From NCBI RefSeq assembly GCF_003014485.1, contig NZ_PYGA01000019.1, positions 1 to 64,000 on the forward strand: DNA of 64,000 nt. Direction: 5' to 3'. The stretch is from Murinocardiopsis flavida (GTDB taxonomy: Bacteria; Actinomycetota; Actinomycetes; Streptosporangiales; Streptosporangiaceae). The translations under genes and the position numbers were made by a program. The notes under the pieces are model-generated. The model saw only the letters and a list, made by a program, of their open reading frames with translations. It searched no databases and was not told where the DNA came from. Below, piece after piece: positions 17,333-25,683 of this stretch (positions are counted from its first letter, which is position 1; every line of letters begins with the position of its first letter).

Positions 17333-18088
17333 ATGACCAAGTCGCTGGATTTCCACGAATGCCTCTCCCACATCGATGCCCGCTCCGCTGCCCTGCGCAC
17401 CGCCATTGCCGACGCTCCCGACCTCGGCGCCCGCGTTCCCGCATGCCCCGACTGGGCGCTGCGCGACCTTGTCGAACACCTCGGTGAGGTGCACCGGTCC
17501 TGGGCCGCCGTGGTCGTTGCGGGGCCCAGCGACACACCGCCGTCGGAGGCCGAGCTCGCCATCGGCTCCCCGGGCGACGACCTCATCGCATGGTCGGCCG
17601 AGTCGACCGGGCTCCTGCTGGCGGCCCTGCGCGAAACAGGCCCCGACCAGGGCTGCTGGGGGTGGTGGGGCGCTTCCGAGGCCCCACTGACGTCGGGATC
17701 GGTGGCCCGCCACCAGGTGCACGAGGCCGCGGTGCACGCCTACGACGCCCAGGAAGCCGCGGGGCGCCCCGCGGCCGTCCCCGAGGCGGTGGCCCTCGAC
17801 GGTGTCGCCGAGTTCCTCACCGTCGTCCTCGGTGCCGCAGGGCCGTGGCCGCATCGGCCGGCCCGGATCGCCGTGCGCGCCGACACCGGACCGCAGTGGA
17901 CCGTCGACCTCACCGCTGCGGGCGCCGCGGTCTCCAACGGCGCCGAGGGGGTCCCGGCCACCACCCTGCACGGCCCGGCGAGCGACCTCCTCCTCGCCCT
18001 CTACCGCCGCACTCCACTCGACCGTGTGCGGATCGAAGGCGACCGCGCCCTCGCCGAAGAGGTGCTGGCCTGGCCCGACATGGACTGA
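17333..18088 (+). CDS. Maleylpyruvate isomerase family mycothiol-dependent enzyme
   Basis: This 251-residue protein has the N-terminal MDMPI/DinB-like helical bundle, with the characteristic VPACPDWALRDLVEHLGEVH segment. A second histidine pair lies in SVARHQVHEAAVHAYDAQ, giving the usual three-histidine metal site. A C-terminal alpha/beta domain follows, with SDLLLALYRRTPLDRVRIEG. The family uses mycothiol as a cofactor, an actinobacterial marker; the acceptor is unknown. GGAAG is seven bases before ATG 17333. It is monocistronic. Confidence 0.88.
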   Translation: MTKSLDFHECLSHIDARSAALRTAIADAPDLGARVPACPDWALRDLVEHLGEVHRSWAAVVVAGPSDTPPSEAELAIGSPGDDLIAWSAESTGLLLAALRETGPDQGCWGWWGASEAPLTSGSVARHQVHEAAVHAYDAQEAAGRPAAVPEAVALDGVAEFLTVVLGAAGPWPHRPARIAVRADTGPQWTVDLTAAGAAVSNGAEGVPATTLHGPASDLLLALYRRTPLDRVRIEGDRALAEEVLAWPDMD

Positions 18089-18189
18089 TGGCGAGGGCCG
18101 CCCCCACCTCGCGCCGCACCCGTGCCCGGCGCCCCACCGCCCTGAGCAGCCGTCAAAACAAGGCGGGAAGGGGGTACTGCCTCGGCCCC

Positions 18190-18300
18190 GCCGTCCTTGG
18201 TGCTGCTTCTCCCCGCGGACCACCCGAAGGCCGTGCGGCGGCACGGCCTTCTCGCCGACACGGTCTCCCAGAACGCATCGGTCCGCCACGACGAGGAGAC
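18190..18300. repeat. Dispersed intergenic repeat, partial copy
   Basis: A core TTGGTGCTGCTT (18197-18208) with flanking TCCCCGCGGACCACCCG resembles sequences at 34430 and 34551 and, inverted, near 33700 and 33770. Downstream, GGCCGTGCGGCGGCACGGCC adds a hairpin. It lies between the convergent 17333 and 18368 genes. Confidence 0.45.
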
Positions 18301-18367
18301 CCCGAGACCGAACAGATGAGGGCACCCCCGCGCCGACTCGACGGCACGGCCTGGGGTGTCAGGCCCC

Positions 18368-19750
18368 CTATGTGTCGTCGTCCGCGCGCAGCACCAGCCC
18401 GGTGCGGGGCTTCGGGCCGAAGGAGGTCGACTTGCGCGGTGTCAGCTCGCCCCCGGCGGTGATGGCGTAGACCTCGTCCACCGTCAACGGCGGTACGACC
18501 ACCACGCTGTCGCGCGGCCCGGTGCGGGCGGCGGCCTCGCTCGGCGAGTCGTGCACCAGAACGGCCGAGTCCTCGGTGATCCCCCACGCCGGGAGGAGTA
18601 CCCCGTCGAGTACCGCCGTGGGCAGCGTGCGCCACCGCGGCGAGTGGCCGGGCATCGCCGCGGCCAGCCGGTCCGGGCCGAACCCGTGCAGCAGCCACCA
18701 CCGTCCGGCCCCGCCGAGCAGCAGTGCCGGTCCGTGTGCGGCGGCGTGCAGCCGCTCCACGGCGCCCTCGACCGAGCCCGGGTCGTCGGGCCCGCCGGGC
18801 AGCGCTTCGACGTCGGCGGTTTTTGCCGCGGCGCGCGCGGCCATCCGGGCGTCGAGGCCCGGCAGCACGCGGTGGATGGCACGCAGGTGCGGGGGAGAGG
18901 TGTCGGAGTCCACGAGCATGGCCAGCCCGTAGCCGGCCCACGGGTCGGCGCCGCCCAGTTCGCCGCGCAACCGCTGATACGCGGCGTAGCGGTGGTGGCC
19001 GTCGGCGATGAGCGCCGAGCGCCCGGCAAGGTCCGCGGCGATCGCGGCGTGCACCTCGGGGTCGGCGATCGCCCACAGGCGGTGCGTGGTGCCGTCGGCC
19101 GTCACCGCCTCGACCAGGAGTCCCCGCGCCGAATCCGCGGCCGTGTCGACCGCCTGTCCCGCGGCGCCCCGATCCGTGCCGGAGCCGCCCTGGTAGAGCA
19201 GGAAGATCGGTTCGAGGTTCGCCCGGGTCGCCGCCATCAGCGCCGCGCGGTCGGCCACCGGCGTGTCCGCGACGTCCTCGTGTGCGCGCACCACGCCGCC
19301 CGGGGTGCGGGGCAGCCGCAGCGCGCCGATCAGCCCGCGCTGGCGCTCACCGTCCAGGCCGGTCTGCTCGTAGACGTAGAGAACCGGTTCGGGGTCGCGC
19401 ACCAGGACGCCGGTGGCGATCCAGCGGTGCAGGGTCGCCGCCGCGGTGCGGTAGCGGTCGGGGCCCGACAGCGCCGACATGCTCCCCGACGCCCCGTTCG
19501 CCGCAGGCGGCACCGTGAGCCGCACAGCGTTGCGCGGTTCGGCCTCGATCAGTGCGGCCAGCGCCGCGGCGTTGAGCATGTCGTAGGGCGGCGCGAGCGC
19601 CAACGCGATGTCGAACGGCGGCGCGGTGACCAGGTCACCCTCGTCGGCGTAGCGGAGACCGCGCAGCGGGGCGAGTTCGAGGACGTCCCCGCGCGGCGGC
19701 ACGCCACCGGGCGGCGCCGGGCTCGGGGGCGGGGAGGGCAGGTCAGGCAC
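18368..19750 (-). CDS. DUF1015 family protein
   Basis: This 460-residue member of DUF1015 (a family that includes SbnI-like serine kinases) has the landmarks APPYDMLN near residue 55, NAVRLTVPP, RYRTAAATLHRWIATGVL, YVYEQTG and the DGHHRYAAYQRLR segment. The last histidine-rich motif is the most diagnostic of the family. The biochemical role here is unknown. The start is a GTG at 19750, 15 bp after the SCP2-domain gene stop, so both belong to one minus-strand operon. This pair is commonly found near tlyA in actinobacteria. Confidence 0.85.
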   Translation of the reverse strand: MPDLPSPPPSPAPPGGVPPRGDVLELAPLRGLRYADEGDLVTAPPFDIALALAPPYDMLNAAALAALIEAEPRNAVRLTVPPAANGASGSMSALSGPDRYRTAAATLHRWIATGVLVRDPEPVLYVYEQTGLDGERQRGLIGALRLPRTPGGVVRAHEDVADTPVADRAALMAATRANLEPIFLLYQGGSGTDRGAAGQAVDTAADSARGLLVEAVTADGTTHRLWAIADPEVHAAIAADLAGRSALIADGHHRYAAYQRLRGELGGADPWAGYGLAMLVDSDTSPPHLRAIHRVLPGLDARMAARAAAKTADVEALPGGPDDPGSVEGAVERLHAAAHGPALLLGGAGRWWLLHGFGPDRLAAAMPGHSPRWRTLPTAVLDGVLLPAWGITEDSAVLVHDSPSEAAARTGPRDSVVVVPPLTVDEVYAITAGGELTPRKSTSFGPKPRTGLVLRADDDT

Positions 19751-19765
19751 TGGTGCGCCGCCCGG

Positions 19766-20116
19766 TCACAGCAGCTTGCGCAGGCGGAGCAGGTCGCTGA
19801 AGCTGGCGTCGAGCTTGACCCGACCCGAGAGCATGGCCTTGCCGAAGTCCAACCGGTCCTCGGCGAGCTCGATCAGGTCGTCGCTCGTGGTGGTGATGCG
19901 CACCTGCGCGCGGGCGCCCGGGGCGTCGACGGCGCGCGAAGTCACCTCCACGAGCCCCTTCAGGGTCAACCGCATGTCGAACACGGTCCGCAGGTCGGTC
20001 ACCGTCACGCTCACCGTGCGCTCGACAACGTGCTTGCGCCGTCGAGCCTCATCGATGTCCGTGATCCGGTCCGACACCTTGTCGATCGCTGAACGGCATT
20101 CCTCAACGCTGGCCAT
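19766..20116 (-). CDS. SCP2 sterol-binding-like domain protein
   Basis: This 116-residue protein has the alternating strands and helices of an SCP2-like fold (TVSVTVTDLRTVFDMRLT, AQVRITTTSDDLIELAEDRL, then GKAMLSGRVKLDASFSDLLR). The C-terminal AMLSGRVKLDGD-like segment is the family hallmark. A role in lipid or hydrophobic ligand binding is inferred only from the fold. It is the first gene of the operon with DUF1015. A perfect 34-bp palindrome lies 13 bp upstream of its start. Confidence 0.75.
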   Translation of the reverse strand: MASVEECRSAIDKVSDRITDIDEARRRKHVVERTVSVTVTDLRTVFDMRLTLKGLVEVTSRAVDAPGARAQVRITTTSDDLIELAEDRLDFGKAMLSGRVKLDASFSDLLRLRKLL

Positions 20117-20128
20117 GGGACCAATGAT

Positions 20129-20162
20129 GCCTTAGCGGGGCCGGTACCGGCCCCGCTAAGGC
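20129..20162. promoter_or_regulatory. Perfect 34-bp palindrome between divergent genes
   Basis: GCCTTAGCGGGGCCGGT is followed directly by its exact reverse complement, with no loop. It lies between the divergent SCP2 gene (start 20116) and the histone-H1-like gene (start 20336). A terminator makes little sense between divergent promoters, so an operator or a cruciform-forming site is more likely. Function is unproved. Confidence 0.6.
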
Positions 20163-20335
20163 AACCGCCACCCATCTGTCCGGGTCGCCGCCGGACCGGT
20201 CGCGGCGGCGCGCACGACACCGCCGACCCGGCGACTTGGGCCCCACCGGCGCGTCGTTGCCGGTAGCGTTCATAGCCGATGACGCCGACGCTTACGTCGG
20301 CCGCGGCACACGGGATTCCACGAGGAGTACTTCAC

Positions 20336-21373
20336 ATGGTCGTCGACGCGGTACGCGCCTACCTCGACGCCGCGAGCGGGTTCACGGAGCTGACCCGCAA
20401 GCGCGCCGTCTCGGCGGCCAAGACCCTGATCAAGGAGGGCGACGAACGCTCGGGCGGCGCGATCACCCCTGCCGCGGGTACGGCGCGGTCCGCTGCGGAG
20501 ACCGTGGAGTCCTCGGCCCGCAACACCCGCGTGGGGACCAGCATCCAGAGCCTCGCCGCCGACCTCATCGAGACCAGCCGGAACAACCGCTCAGCGCTGC
20601 GCGCCCTGGTCGAGGGGGAGGTCGAGCGCGTGCTCGCCCGCCTCGACCTGGTCCGGCGCGAAGACCACGAGCGCCTGGTCCGGCGGGTCGCCGAGCTCGA
20701 ACGCCGGCTCGCCTCCCAGGCGGCCGTGCAGCGGGTACGCCGGAGCGAGTCGGCGGCCGGTCCGGGGGACCCCACGGTCCCGGCGTCCGCCGGAGCGGTC
20801 GCCGACACCGCCCAGGTCGCCGCCGCGTCGGCCCCGACGGCAGTGGTCGCGGAGTCCCTCGACGCGGCCCCCGCGGTTCCGCCGGCCGACGACACCGGCC
20901 CTCCCGGCACGGGGCGCCCCGAGACCGCCGAAGTCCTTGAGGTGCCGGATCCGCCCGAGACGGCCGACGCGCCCGACGTCCCCGAGGGTTCGGAACGGGA
21001 CGCCGCGCCCGGCACCGACCTCGCAGGCGCTGTCGGTCCCGACCCCGCGGCCGACCCCGGGCCCGCCGCGGCGCCCAACCGCGGCACCCAGGCGAAGACC
21101 GCCGCCAAGGGGCCCGAGGCGAAGTCGGCGGCAACGATGCCCGAGGAGCACGAGGAGCCCAAGGAGTCCGAGGGGAGGACCGCGGCCAAGCGGAGCGAGG
21201 CGAAGCCCGCCGCCAAGGCCGGTGGGAAGGGCGCCCAGGCCAAGGCGACCGCGTCGAAGAGCGGTTCCGGAAAGGGCACCACCGGCAAGGGCGCCGCGCG
21301 GCGCCCCTCCGCCAAGAGCGGCAAGACCGGCCGGTCCGGCGCCAGGAACACCGCCAAGGGAGACGAGGCGTGA
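20336..21373 (+). CDS. Histone-H1-like Lys/Ala-rich protein with helical N-terminus
   Basis: This 345-residue protein has residues 1 to about 135 predicted as amphipathic helices and coiled coil (VDAVRAYLDAASGFTELTRK, then HERLVRRVAELERRLASQAA), a phasin- or UbiK-like look. A long acidic Pro/Ala/Glu linker follows. The C-terminal about 90 residues are dominated by AAK, AKS and GKG repeats like eukaryotic histone H1 tails. DNA compaction by the basic tail is an inference. CGAGGAG precedes ATG 20336. It overlaps the next small gene by 4 bp. Confidence 0.75.
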   Translation: MVVDAVRAYLDAASGFTELTRKRAVSAAKTLIKEGDERSGGAITPAAGTARSAAETVESSARNTRVGTSIQSLAADLIETSRNNRSALRALVEGEVERVLARLDLVRREDHERLVRRVAELERRLASQAAVQRVRRSESAAGPGDPTVPASAGAVADTAQVAAASAPTAVVAESLDAAPAVPPADDTGPPGTGRPETAEVLEVPDPPETADAPDVPEGSERDAAPGTDLAGAVGPDPAADPGPAAAPNRGTQAKTAAKGPEAKSAATMPEEHEEPKESEGRTAAKRSEAKPAAKAGGKGAQAKATASKSGSGKGTTGKGAARRPSAKSGKTGRSGARNTAKGDEA

Positions 21374-21561
21374 GCCCCGCCGACGGGCCCGCGGAACCCG
21401 CCGAGGCCGCACTGGCGGACCAGGCCGTCGACAGCGTCCGCGAACGGCTCGCCGCGCTGGACGACCTGCCCACGGTCGAGCACGTCGCCGTCTTCGAGCA
21501 GGTGCACGGCGACCTCTCCGCGGTGCTGAACAGCCTGGACTCACCGAGCAACCCCGGATAG
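21370..21561 (+). CDS. Small conserved acidic protein upstream of tlyA
   Basis: This 63-residue acidic protein (DSVRERLAALDDLPTVEHVA, then VFEQVHGDLSAVLNSLD) starts at GTG 21370. That start overlaps the stop of the histone-H1-like gene (GTGA), and the gene ends 14 bp before tlyA. Small proteins with this LDDLPTVEHV...FEQVH pattern sit at this position in many actinobacteria, but no function is known to me. The overlaps suggest translation coupled to tlyA. Confidence 0.75.
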   Translation: MSPADGPAEPAEAALADQAVDSVRERLAALDDLPTVEHVAVFEQVHGDLSAVLNSLDSPSNPG

Positions 21562-21575
21562 GCGGCCCACCCACC

Positions 21576-22376
21576 ATGGCCCGACGCAACCGGTTGGACG
21601 CCGAGCTCGTCCGCAGGGGGCACGCACGATCACGCGGGCACGCCGCCGAACTCATCGACGGCGGGTACGTGAGCGTCAACGGGACGCGCGCCACCAAGGC
21701 CGCCACCCAGGTCGGCACCGACCAGGCCGTCGTGGTCAAACCGCCCGACGACGACCCCGGCTACGTCTCGCGCGGCGCGCACAAGCTCGTCGGCGCGCTC
21801 GACTCGTTCGGGATCGACCCCAAGGGCCGCCGCTGCCTCGACGCCGGGGCGTCCACCGGTGGATTCACCGACGTGCTGCTGCGGCGCGGCGCCGCCGAGG
21901 TCGTGGCCGTCGACGTCGGCTATGGCCAGTTGGCGTGGCCCCTGCGCAGCGATGAGCGGGTGCGGGTGCTGGAGCGCCACAACGTCCGCGAACTCGTCCC
22001 CGAGCAGGTCGGCGACCCGCCGCCCGACCTGGTGGTGGGCGACCTCTCGTTCATCTCGCTGACCCTGGTCCTGCCCGCGCTGGTGCGCTGCTCCGACCCC
22101 GCCGCCGACTTCGTGATGATGGTGAAGCCGCAGTTCGAGGTCGGCAAGGACCGGGTGGGGGCGGGCGGCGTGGTCCGCGACCCCGAGCTGCGCGCCGAGG
22201 CGGTGCGCACCGTTGCCGCCGGCGCCCGCACCCTGGGCCTGGGCGTATCCGACGTCGCGGCGAGCCCGCTGCCGGGCCCGTCGGGGAACGTCGAGTACTT
22301 CCTGTGGCTCCGCAACGACGCCCCGCCCCTGGAAGAGGCCGCCCTCACCGAGGCCATCACCCGGGGCCCCCAGTAG
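21576..22376 (+). CDS. tlyA: TlyA family RNA methyltransferase/hemolysin
   Basis: This 266-residue protein has an N-terminal S4 RNA-binding domain (RLDAELVRRGHARSRGHAAE, GGYVSVNG). An FtsJ-like methyltransferase follows, with the SAM motif DAGASTGGFTDVLL and later PDLVVGDLSFISL, VKPQFEVG and NVEYFLWL. TlyA 2'-O-methylates 16S and 23S rRNA and affects capreomycin susceptibility in mycobacteria. ATG 21576 follows the small acidic gene by 14 bp. In many actinobacteria nadK comes next; here it is displaced by about 30 kb. Confidence 0.93.
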   Translation: MARRNRLDAELVRRGHARSRGHAAELIDGGYVSVNGTRATKAATQVGTDQAVVVKPPDDDPGYVSRGAHKLVGALDSFGIDPKGRRCLDAGASTGGFTDVLLRRGAAEVVAVDVGYGQLAWPLRSDERVRVLERHNVRELVPEQVGDPPPDLVVGDLSFISLTLVLPALVRCSDPAADFVMMVKPQFEVGKDRVGAGGVVRDPELRAEAVRTVAAGARTLGLGVSDVAASPLPGPSGNVEYFLWLRNDAPPLEEAALTEAITRGPQ

Positions 22377-22736
22377 CGGAAACCCCGGCCGCGTGCCGAT
22401 GGAGCACGCGGGACGGCGGCGCCACCGTGCGCCGGCGGCCCAGCCGGGGCCGTACTCCGAGTGGGCGCGGGGCCCCGAGGGCGCGGCACGCGTGCGCAGG
22501 GGACACCGGCCACGCCCCGGGCGGCCCGCTCAGCCCCGGCTCCAGTCGTCCGACCCGGTCCGGCCTTAGTCCCCGGTCAACCCCGGCCGCAGTCGTCCGG
22601 CCAGGTCCAGTCCTTGCGCCGTGAACCGGGACGCGGGCCCGCCTGCGCGGGGCAGTACCGGCCCGCGTCCACCGACCCGTACGGGGAACCGCGCGACCCG
22701 GATGGGGGACGCGGCCGCCTCCCGCCGCAGCCGCTG
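22377..22736. other. Intergenic region at left boundary of the accessory island
   Basis: No gene is visible between tlyA and the convergent SDR gene. A loose direct repeat occurs: CCGGCTCCAGTCGTCCGACC at about 22531 and CCGGCCGCAGTCGTCCGGCC at about 22576, each followed by a GGTCC. This may be a scar of the rearrangement that separated tlyA from nadK. Confidence 0.5.
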
Positions 22737-23513
22737 CTACACGGTCGATCCGGGGATCGCCGCGACCAGACCGCCGTCGATGACCAGGTCCTGCCCGTTG
22801 ACGTAGGACGCCTCATCGGACGCGAGGAAGGCGACCGCGTCGGCGACATCCTCAGCGGTACCGAGACGCCCGCCGACCACCTGGGCGATGACGGCGTCCT
22901 GCGCTTCGGGGGTGATGGCGTCGTGGAACATCGGGGTCTCGATGTAGCCGGGGCTCACGGAGTTGACCCGCACCCCCTTGGGCCCCAATTCCGCGGCGAG
23001 GGTGCGCGACAGGCTGTGCACCGCGGCCTTCGTCGCCGAGTAGAGCGACGCGTTGGCCATGCCGCGGTGCAGCGTCCACGACGCGTTGATGACGATCGCC
23101 GCGTTGTCGGACAGCAGCGGGACGGCCTGCTGGATGGTGAAGAAGACGCCCTTGAAGTTGATGTCCACGAGGCGGTCGAACTCGTACTCGGGGATGTCGT
23201 TGTACGGCTGGAACGAGGCGACGCCCGCGTTGGCGAAGACCACGTCCAGCCGCCCGAACCGGTTCCGGATGGCGGCCGTCAGCACGTCGAGGTCGGCGAG
23301 TTTCGACACGTCGCTGCGCACCGCGAGGACGCGGTCCCCGCCGTCCAGCTCCTCGACCGCGGCGTCCAACCGGGCCTTGTCGCGCCCGGTGATGACCACC
23401 TGCGCGCCTTCGGCGAGCAGCCGCCGCGCGGCCGCCAGCCCCATTCCGCTGGTGCCGCCCGTGATGAGGGCGATCTTGTCGTTGAACCGGGAGTCATTGG
23501 TGTTGTGCTTCAT
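22737..23513 (-). CDS. SDR family oxidoreductase
   Basis: This 258-residue classical SDR has the cofactor motif TGGTSGMG at the N-terminus, NAG in FANAGVA, a serine in INASWTLHRG, catalytic YSATK and the GGLVAAIPGSTV tail. It resembles glucose 1-dehydrogenase/3-oxoacyl-ACP-reductase-like enzymes; the substrate is unknown. ATG 23513 is the start. The MmyB-type regulator at 23900-24754 lies upstream on the same strand. Such regulator-SDR pairs are common, with the regulator controlling the reductase. Confidence 0.9.
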   Translation of the reverse strand: MKHNTNDSRFNDKIALITGGTSGMGLAAARRLLAEGAQVVITGRDKARLDAAVEELDGGDRVLAVRSDVSKLADLDVLTAAIRNRFGRLDVVFANAGVASFQPYNDIPEYEFDRLVDINFKGVFFTIQQAVPLLSDNAAIVINASWTLHRGMANASLYSATKAAVHSLSRTLAAELGPKGVRVNSVSPGYIETPMFHDAITPEAQDAVIAQVVGGRLGTAEDVADAVAFLASDEASYVNGQDLVIDGGLVAAIPGSTV

Positions 23514-23899
23514 GGGATTCAGCGTCACAGCAGGCGAGCGGCGCGAACAGGGCGCGGATATCAGGGGTGTGACACCACCACCCTGGGGGCGTGAACAGCT
23601 CGGAGCGGTGCTGTGCGGGTGGCCGAACCGGGGCGGCGTTGTTTGGGGGGGGTTGGCCGGACGGGGGAGCCCTTTTCGACCGGGCGATCGGACCAGAGCG
23701 GCACTCTTGGTGATGTGACCGCATCGGAAAGCGCGGCGGGGCAGAGTGCGGCGCAGCGGGGGTTGGATCGCCGAGACCCATGGGGACGGGGCGGGACCGC
23801 GAGGCGGCTGCGCAGCAGCGACCGCCGAAGGACGTCCCCACGGCCGGGATCCGGACCCGGACCCCAACAGCCTGGGCGGCACCGCCACCTTCGGGATGG
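23514..23899. other. Intergenic region upstream of the SDR gene
   Basis: This 386-bp gap holds the promoter of the SDR gene and the end of the regulator transcript. An unusual G-run (TTTGGGGGGGGTTGG near 23640) is present. I see no convincing reading frame, RNA gene or palindrome. Confidence 0.45.
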
Positions 23900-24754
23900 T
23901 CAGGTCGGGTCGGCGAGCCGGACGCTCAGCAGCCTTTCGAGCCGGTCCCCGGTGCCCGTCTCAGGGCGCGGGTTGTGCAATTCCAGGTGCCAGTCCGGGC
24001 GGTCGGCCACCGACAAGGTCGTCTTGTCGAAGACCAGGTCACCGACCTCGGGGTGGCGCACCGCCTTCACAGCCTGCGTGTGGGCGCCCACGTCGTGGCG
24101 CGCCCACATCTCGGCGAAATCAGAGCTCACAGCGCTGAGATACTCGACCACCTGGTCGAAGCCGGGGTCGTCCGGGGCATGCGCCGCGTCGGCGCGGAAC
24201 GCGGCGACGACTTCGGGCGCGACCGACGCCCAATGGATGTGCATGGCGCGATACCGCGCGTTGGTGAAGAACGTGATCAGGCAGTTGTGGTCGGAATCGT
24301 CGAATCCGAACACGGCCTGTGCCGCGTCGTTGGTCGCGATGAGGTTCCAGTACGGATCCCGAAGCAGGGCGGGGCGCGGCGCCCACGCGTCGAGCAGGTG
24401 CCGAAGCTCCGGCGTGACCGTGGCATCGCGCACCGCGCCAGATCGCGGCGGGTTGAGACCGGCGAGCACGTACATGTGCGCGCGCTCGGCGTCGCTGAGG
24501 CGCAGAGTCCCGCTGATCGCGTCGAGCACCTCGACCGAGACGTTGATGTCGCGTCCCTGCTCAAGCCAGGTGTACCAGGACACCCCGACCCCGGCCAGGG
24601 CGGCGACCTCCTCACGGCGCAACCCCGGCGTCCGCCGACGCCCGCCGGCGGGCATGCCGACGTCCTCGGGCGTGAGCCGCGCCCGCCGGGTCCGCAGGAA
24701 GTCGCGAAGCTGCTCGCGTCGGCGCCGCGCCACCGCACGGGATTCGCTGGTCAT
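23900..24754 (-). CDS. MmyB-type helix-turn-helix regulator
   Basis: This 284-residue protein has an N-terminal XRE domain (RRRTPGLRREEVAALAGVGV followed by SWYTWLEQGRDINVS). A C-terminal MmyB-like ligand-binding domain of the PAS-like type follows (DPYWNLIATNDAAQAVFGFD ... VRHPEVGDLVFDK). The RTPGLRREEVA signature is diagnostic. Family members bind fatty-acid-like ligands and typically regulate an adjacent reductase. ATG 24754 is preferred to a longer in-frame start at 24811. The CRISPR array begins about 100 bp beyond its start. Confidence 0.9.
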   Translation of the reverse strand: MTSESRAVARRRREQLRDFLRTRRARLTPEDVGMPAGGRRRTPGLRREEVAALAGVGVSWYTWLEQGRDINVSVEVLDAISGTLRLSDAERAHMYVLAGLNPPRSGAVRDATVTPELRHLLDAWAPRPALLRDPYWNLIATNDAAQAVFGFDDSDHNCLITFFTNARYRAMHIHWASVAPEVVAAFRADAAHAPDDPGFDQVVEYLSAVSSDFAEMWARHDVGAHTQAVKAVRHPEVGDLVFDKTTLSVADRPDWHLELHNPRPETGTGDRLERLLSVRLADPT

Positions 24755-24856
24755 AAGCGCCATGGTAACCACGCCCCACACGACCAACCCGTGCGAGGTC
24801 AGGCCACCCACTCACCCCATCGCGCCCCCACGAAGCCCAACCCACCCAACAAACCA

Positions 24857-25239
24857 CCCCAGCCACCCCCGCGCGCGGGGAGCACGCAAGTCGGCGGTAC
24901 CGGTCGCGCAGGCTCGCGGGTCCATCCCCGCGTGCGCGGGGAGCACGTCGCGCACGTGGTCGACCCATGCACGAGGGCGGGTCCATCCCCGCGTGCGCGG
25001 GGAGCACGTGTAGACCCGCCAGGGCGATTCCCCTTCGCCGGGTCCATCCCCGCGTGCGCGGGGAGCACGCACGCTGCGGATGGAACGCGCGGCCTCCGAC
25101 GGGTCCATCCCCGCGTGCGCGGGGAGCACCCTCTACCTCTACCTCGGTGATGGTGTGCTCCGGGTCCATCCCCGCGTGCGCGGGGAGCACAATCCGGTGT
25201 GCCGATCGCAACTGAGGCCGCCGGGTCCATCCCCGCGTG
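24857..25239 (-). CRISPR. CRISPR array, leader-distal part (type I-E-like)
   Basis: Repeats start at 24857 (degenerate), 24918, 24979, 25040, 25101, 25162 and 25223 (only its first 17 bases). All six spacers are exactly 32 nt. The plus-strand repeat is GGGTCCATCCCCGCGTG followed by CGCGGGGAGCAC (29 nt). Its reverse strand, GTGCTCCCCGCGC then ACGCGGGGATGGACCC, resembles the E. coli type I-E repeat in crRNA orientation, so transcription runs leftwards. The decayed repeat at 24857 fits the leader-distal end. The array is cut inside the seventh repeat by the integrated element. Confidence 0.95.
25228..25239. other. attL core of integrated element
   Basis: CATCCCCGCGTG is the part of a CRISPR repeat shared exactly with attR at 33316-33327. 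To its left is the genuine repeat start GGGTC. To its right the sequence switches to TGATGTGACGG, which is not repeat sequence. Confidence 0.85.
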
Positions 25240-25683
25240 TGATGTGACGGGGCAAGGGGCGGCGGTCCGCGTGATCGTCGCCCTTTCGCATGTCAGCCAC
25301 TATGCCGCTGACCTGCGGTCCTGCGGATTCGAGGGCGGTGTGGTCCTGCTGGTGTCGCATCCGTGGGCACCCGTAGACGGCCGTACTCGTCCGTTACGGG
25401 CCACGTGCGGGCCGGATCCGGGGCCGGTGGGCTGGGCTGATGCGGGTGTGCAGCGGCGGGCAGGCTCCGGCACGGTGCGGCTCGATGCCGTGCCGGGGCG
25501 GTCCCGCGCTGGGGAGGGTGGACGGATCTGGGCGCGGGAGCGGCGCACGGCGGGAGATCGGGGGCTGCAAGCTGGTCGGCGAGTAGGGGCCCCTTGGGCT
25601 CCACCGCGTCTCGTCCCTACGGCCCCCGATCTTCGGGTCCCGCCGTGCGGTGCGCACGTGTACAGATCCGGCCACCCGGCCCT
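25240..25683. other. Left-end non-coding region of the element
   Basis: This 444-bp stretch lies between attL and the first gene. Frames that cross it run through the CRISPR repeat or lie opposite the 25684 gene and look spurious. It contains the large imperfect inverted repeat at 25544-25649 described separately, and a short TACGGCCG/CGTAC cluster near 25375-25405. Confidence 0.5.
25544..25649. repeat. Large bulged inverted repeat near attL
   Basis: A 22-base left arm, CGCACGGCGGGA plus GATCGGGGGC (25544-25565), pairs fully with GCCCCCGATC (25622-25631) and TCCCGCCGTGCG (25638-25649), leaving a 6-base bulge. Inside is a smaller inverted repeat, GTAGGG (25583) and CCCTAC (25615). It could form a cruciform. 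An origin, a termination structure or a protein-binding site are all possible. Confidence 0.7.

Noticed and set aside
24612-25230. Repetitive minus-strand proteins with recurring PRTRGWT-like units
   Set aside because: These are translations of CRISPR repeats and spacers in several frames, not proteins.
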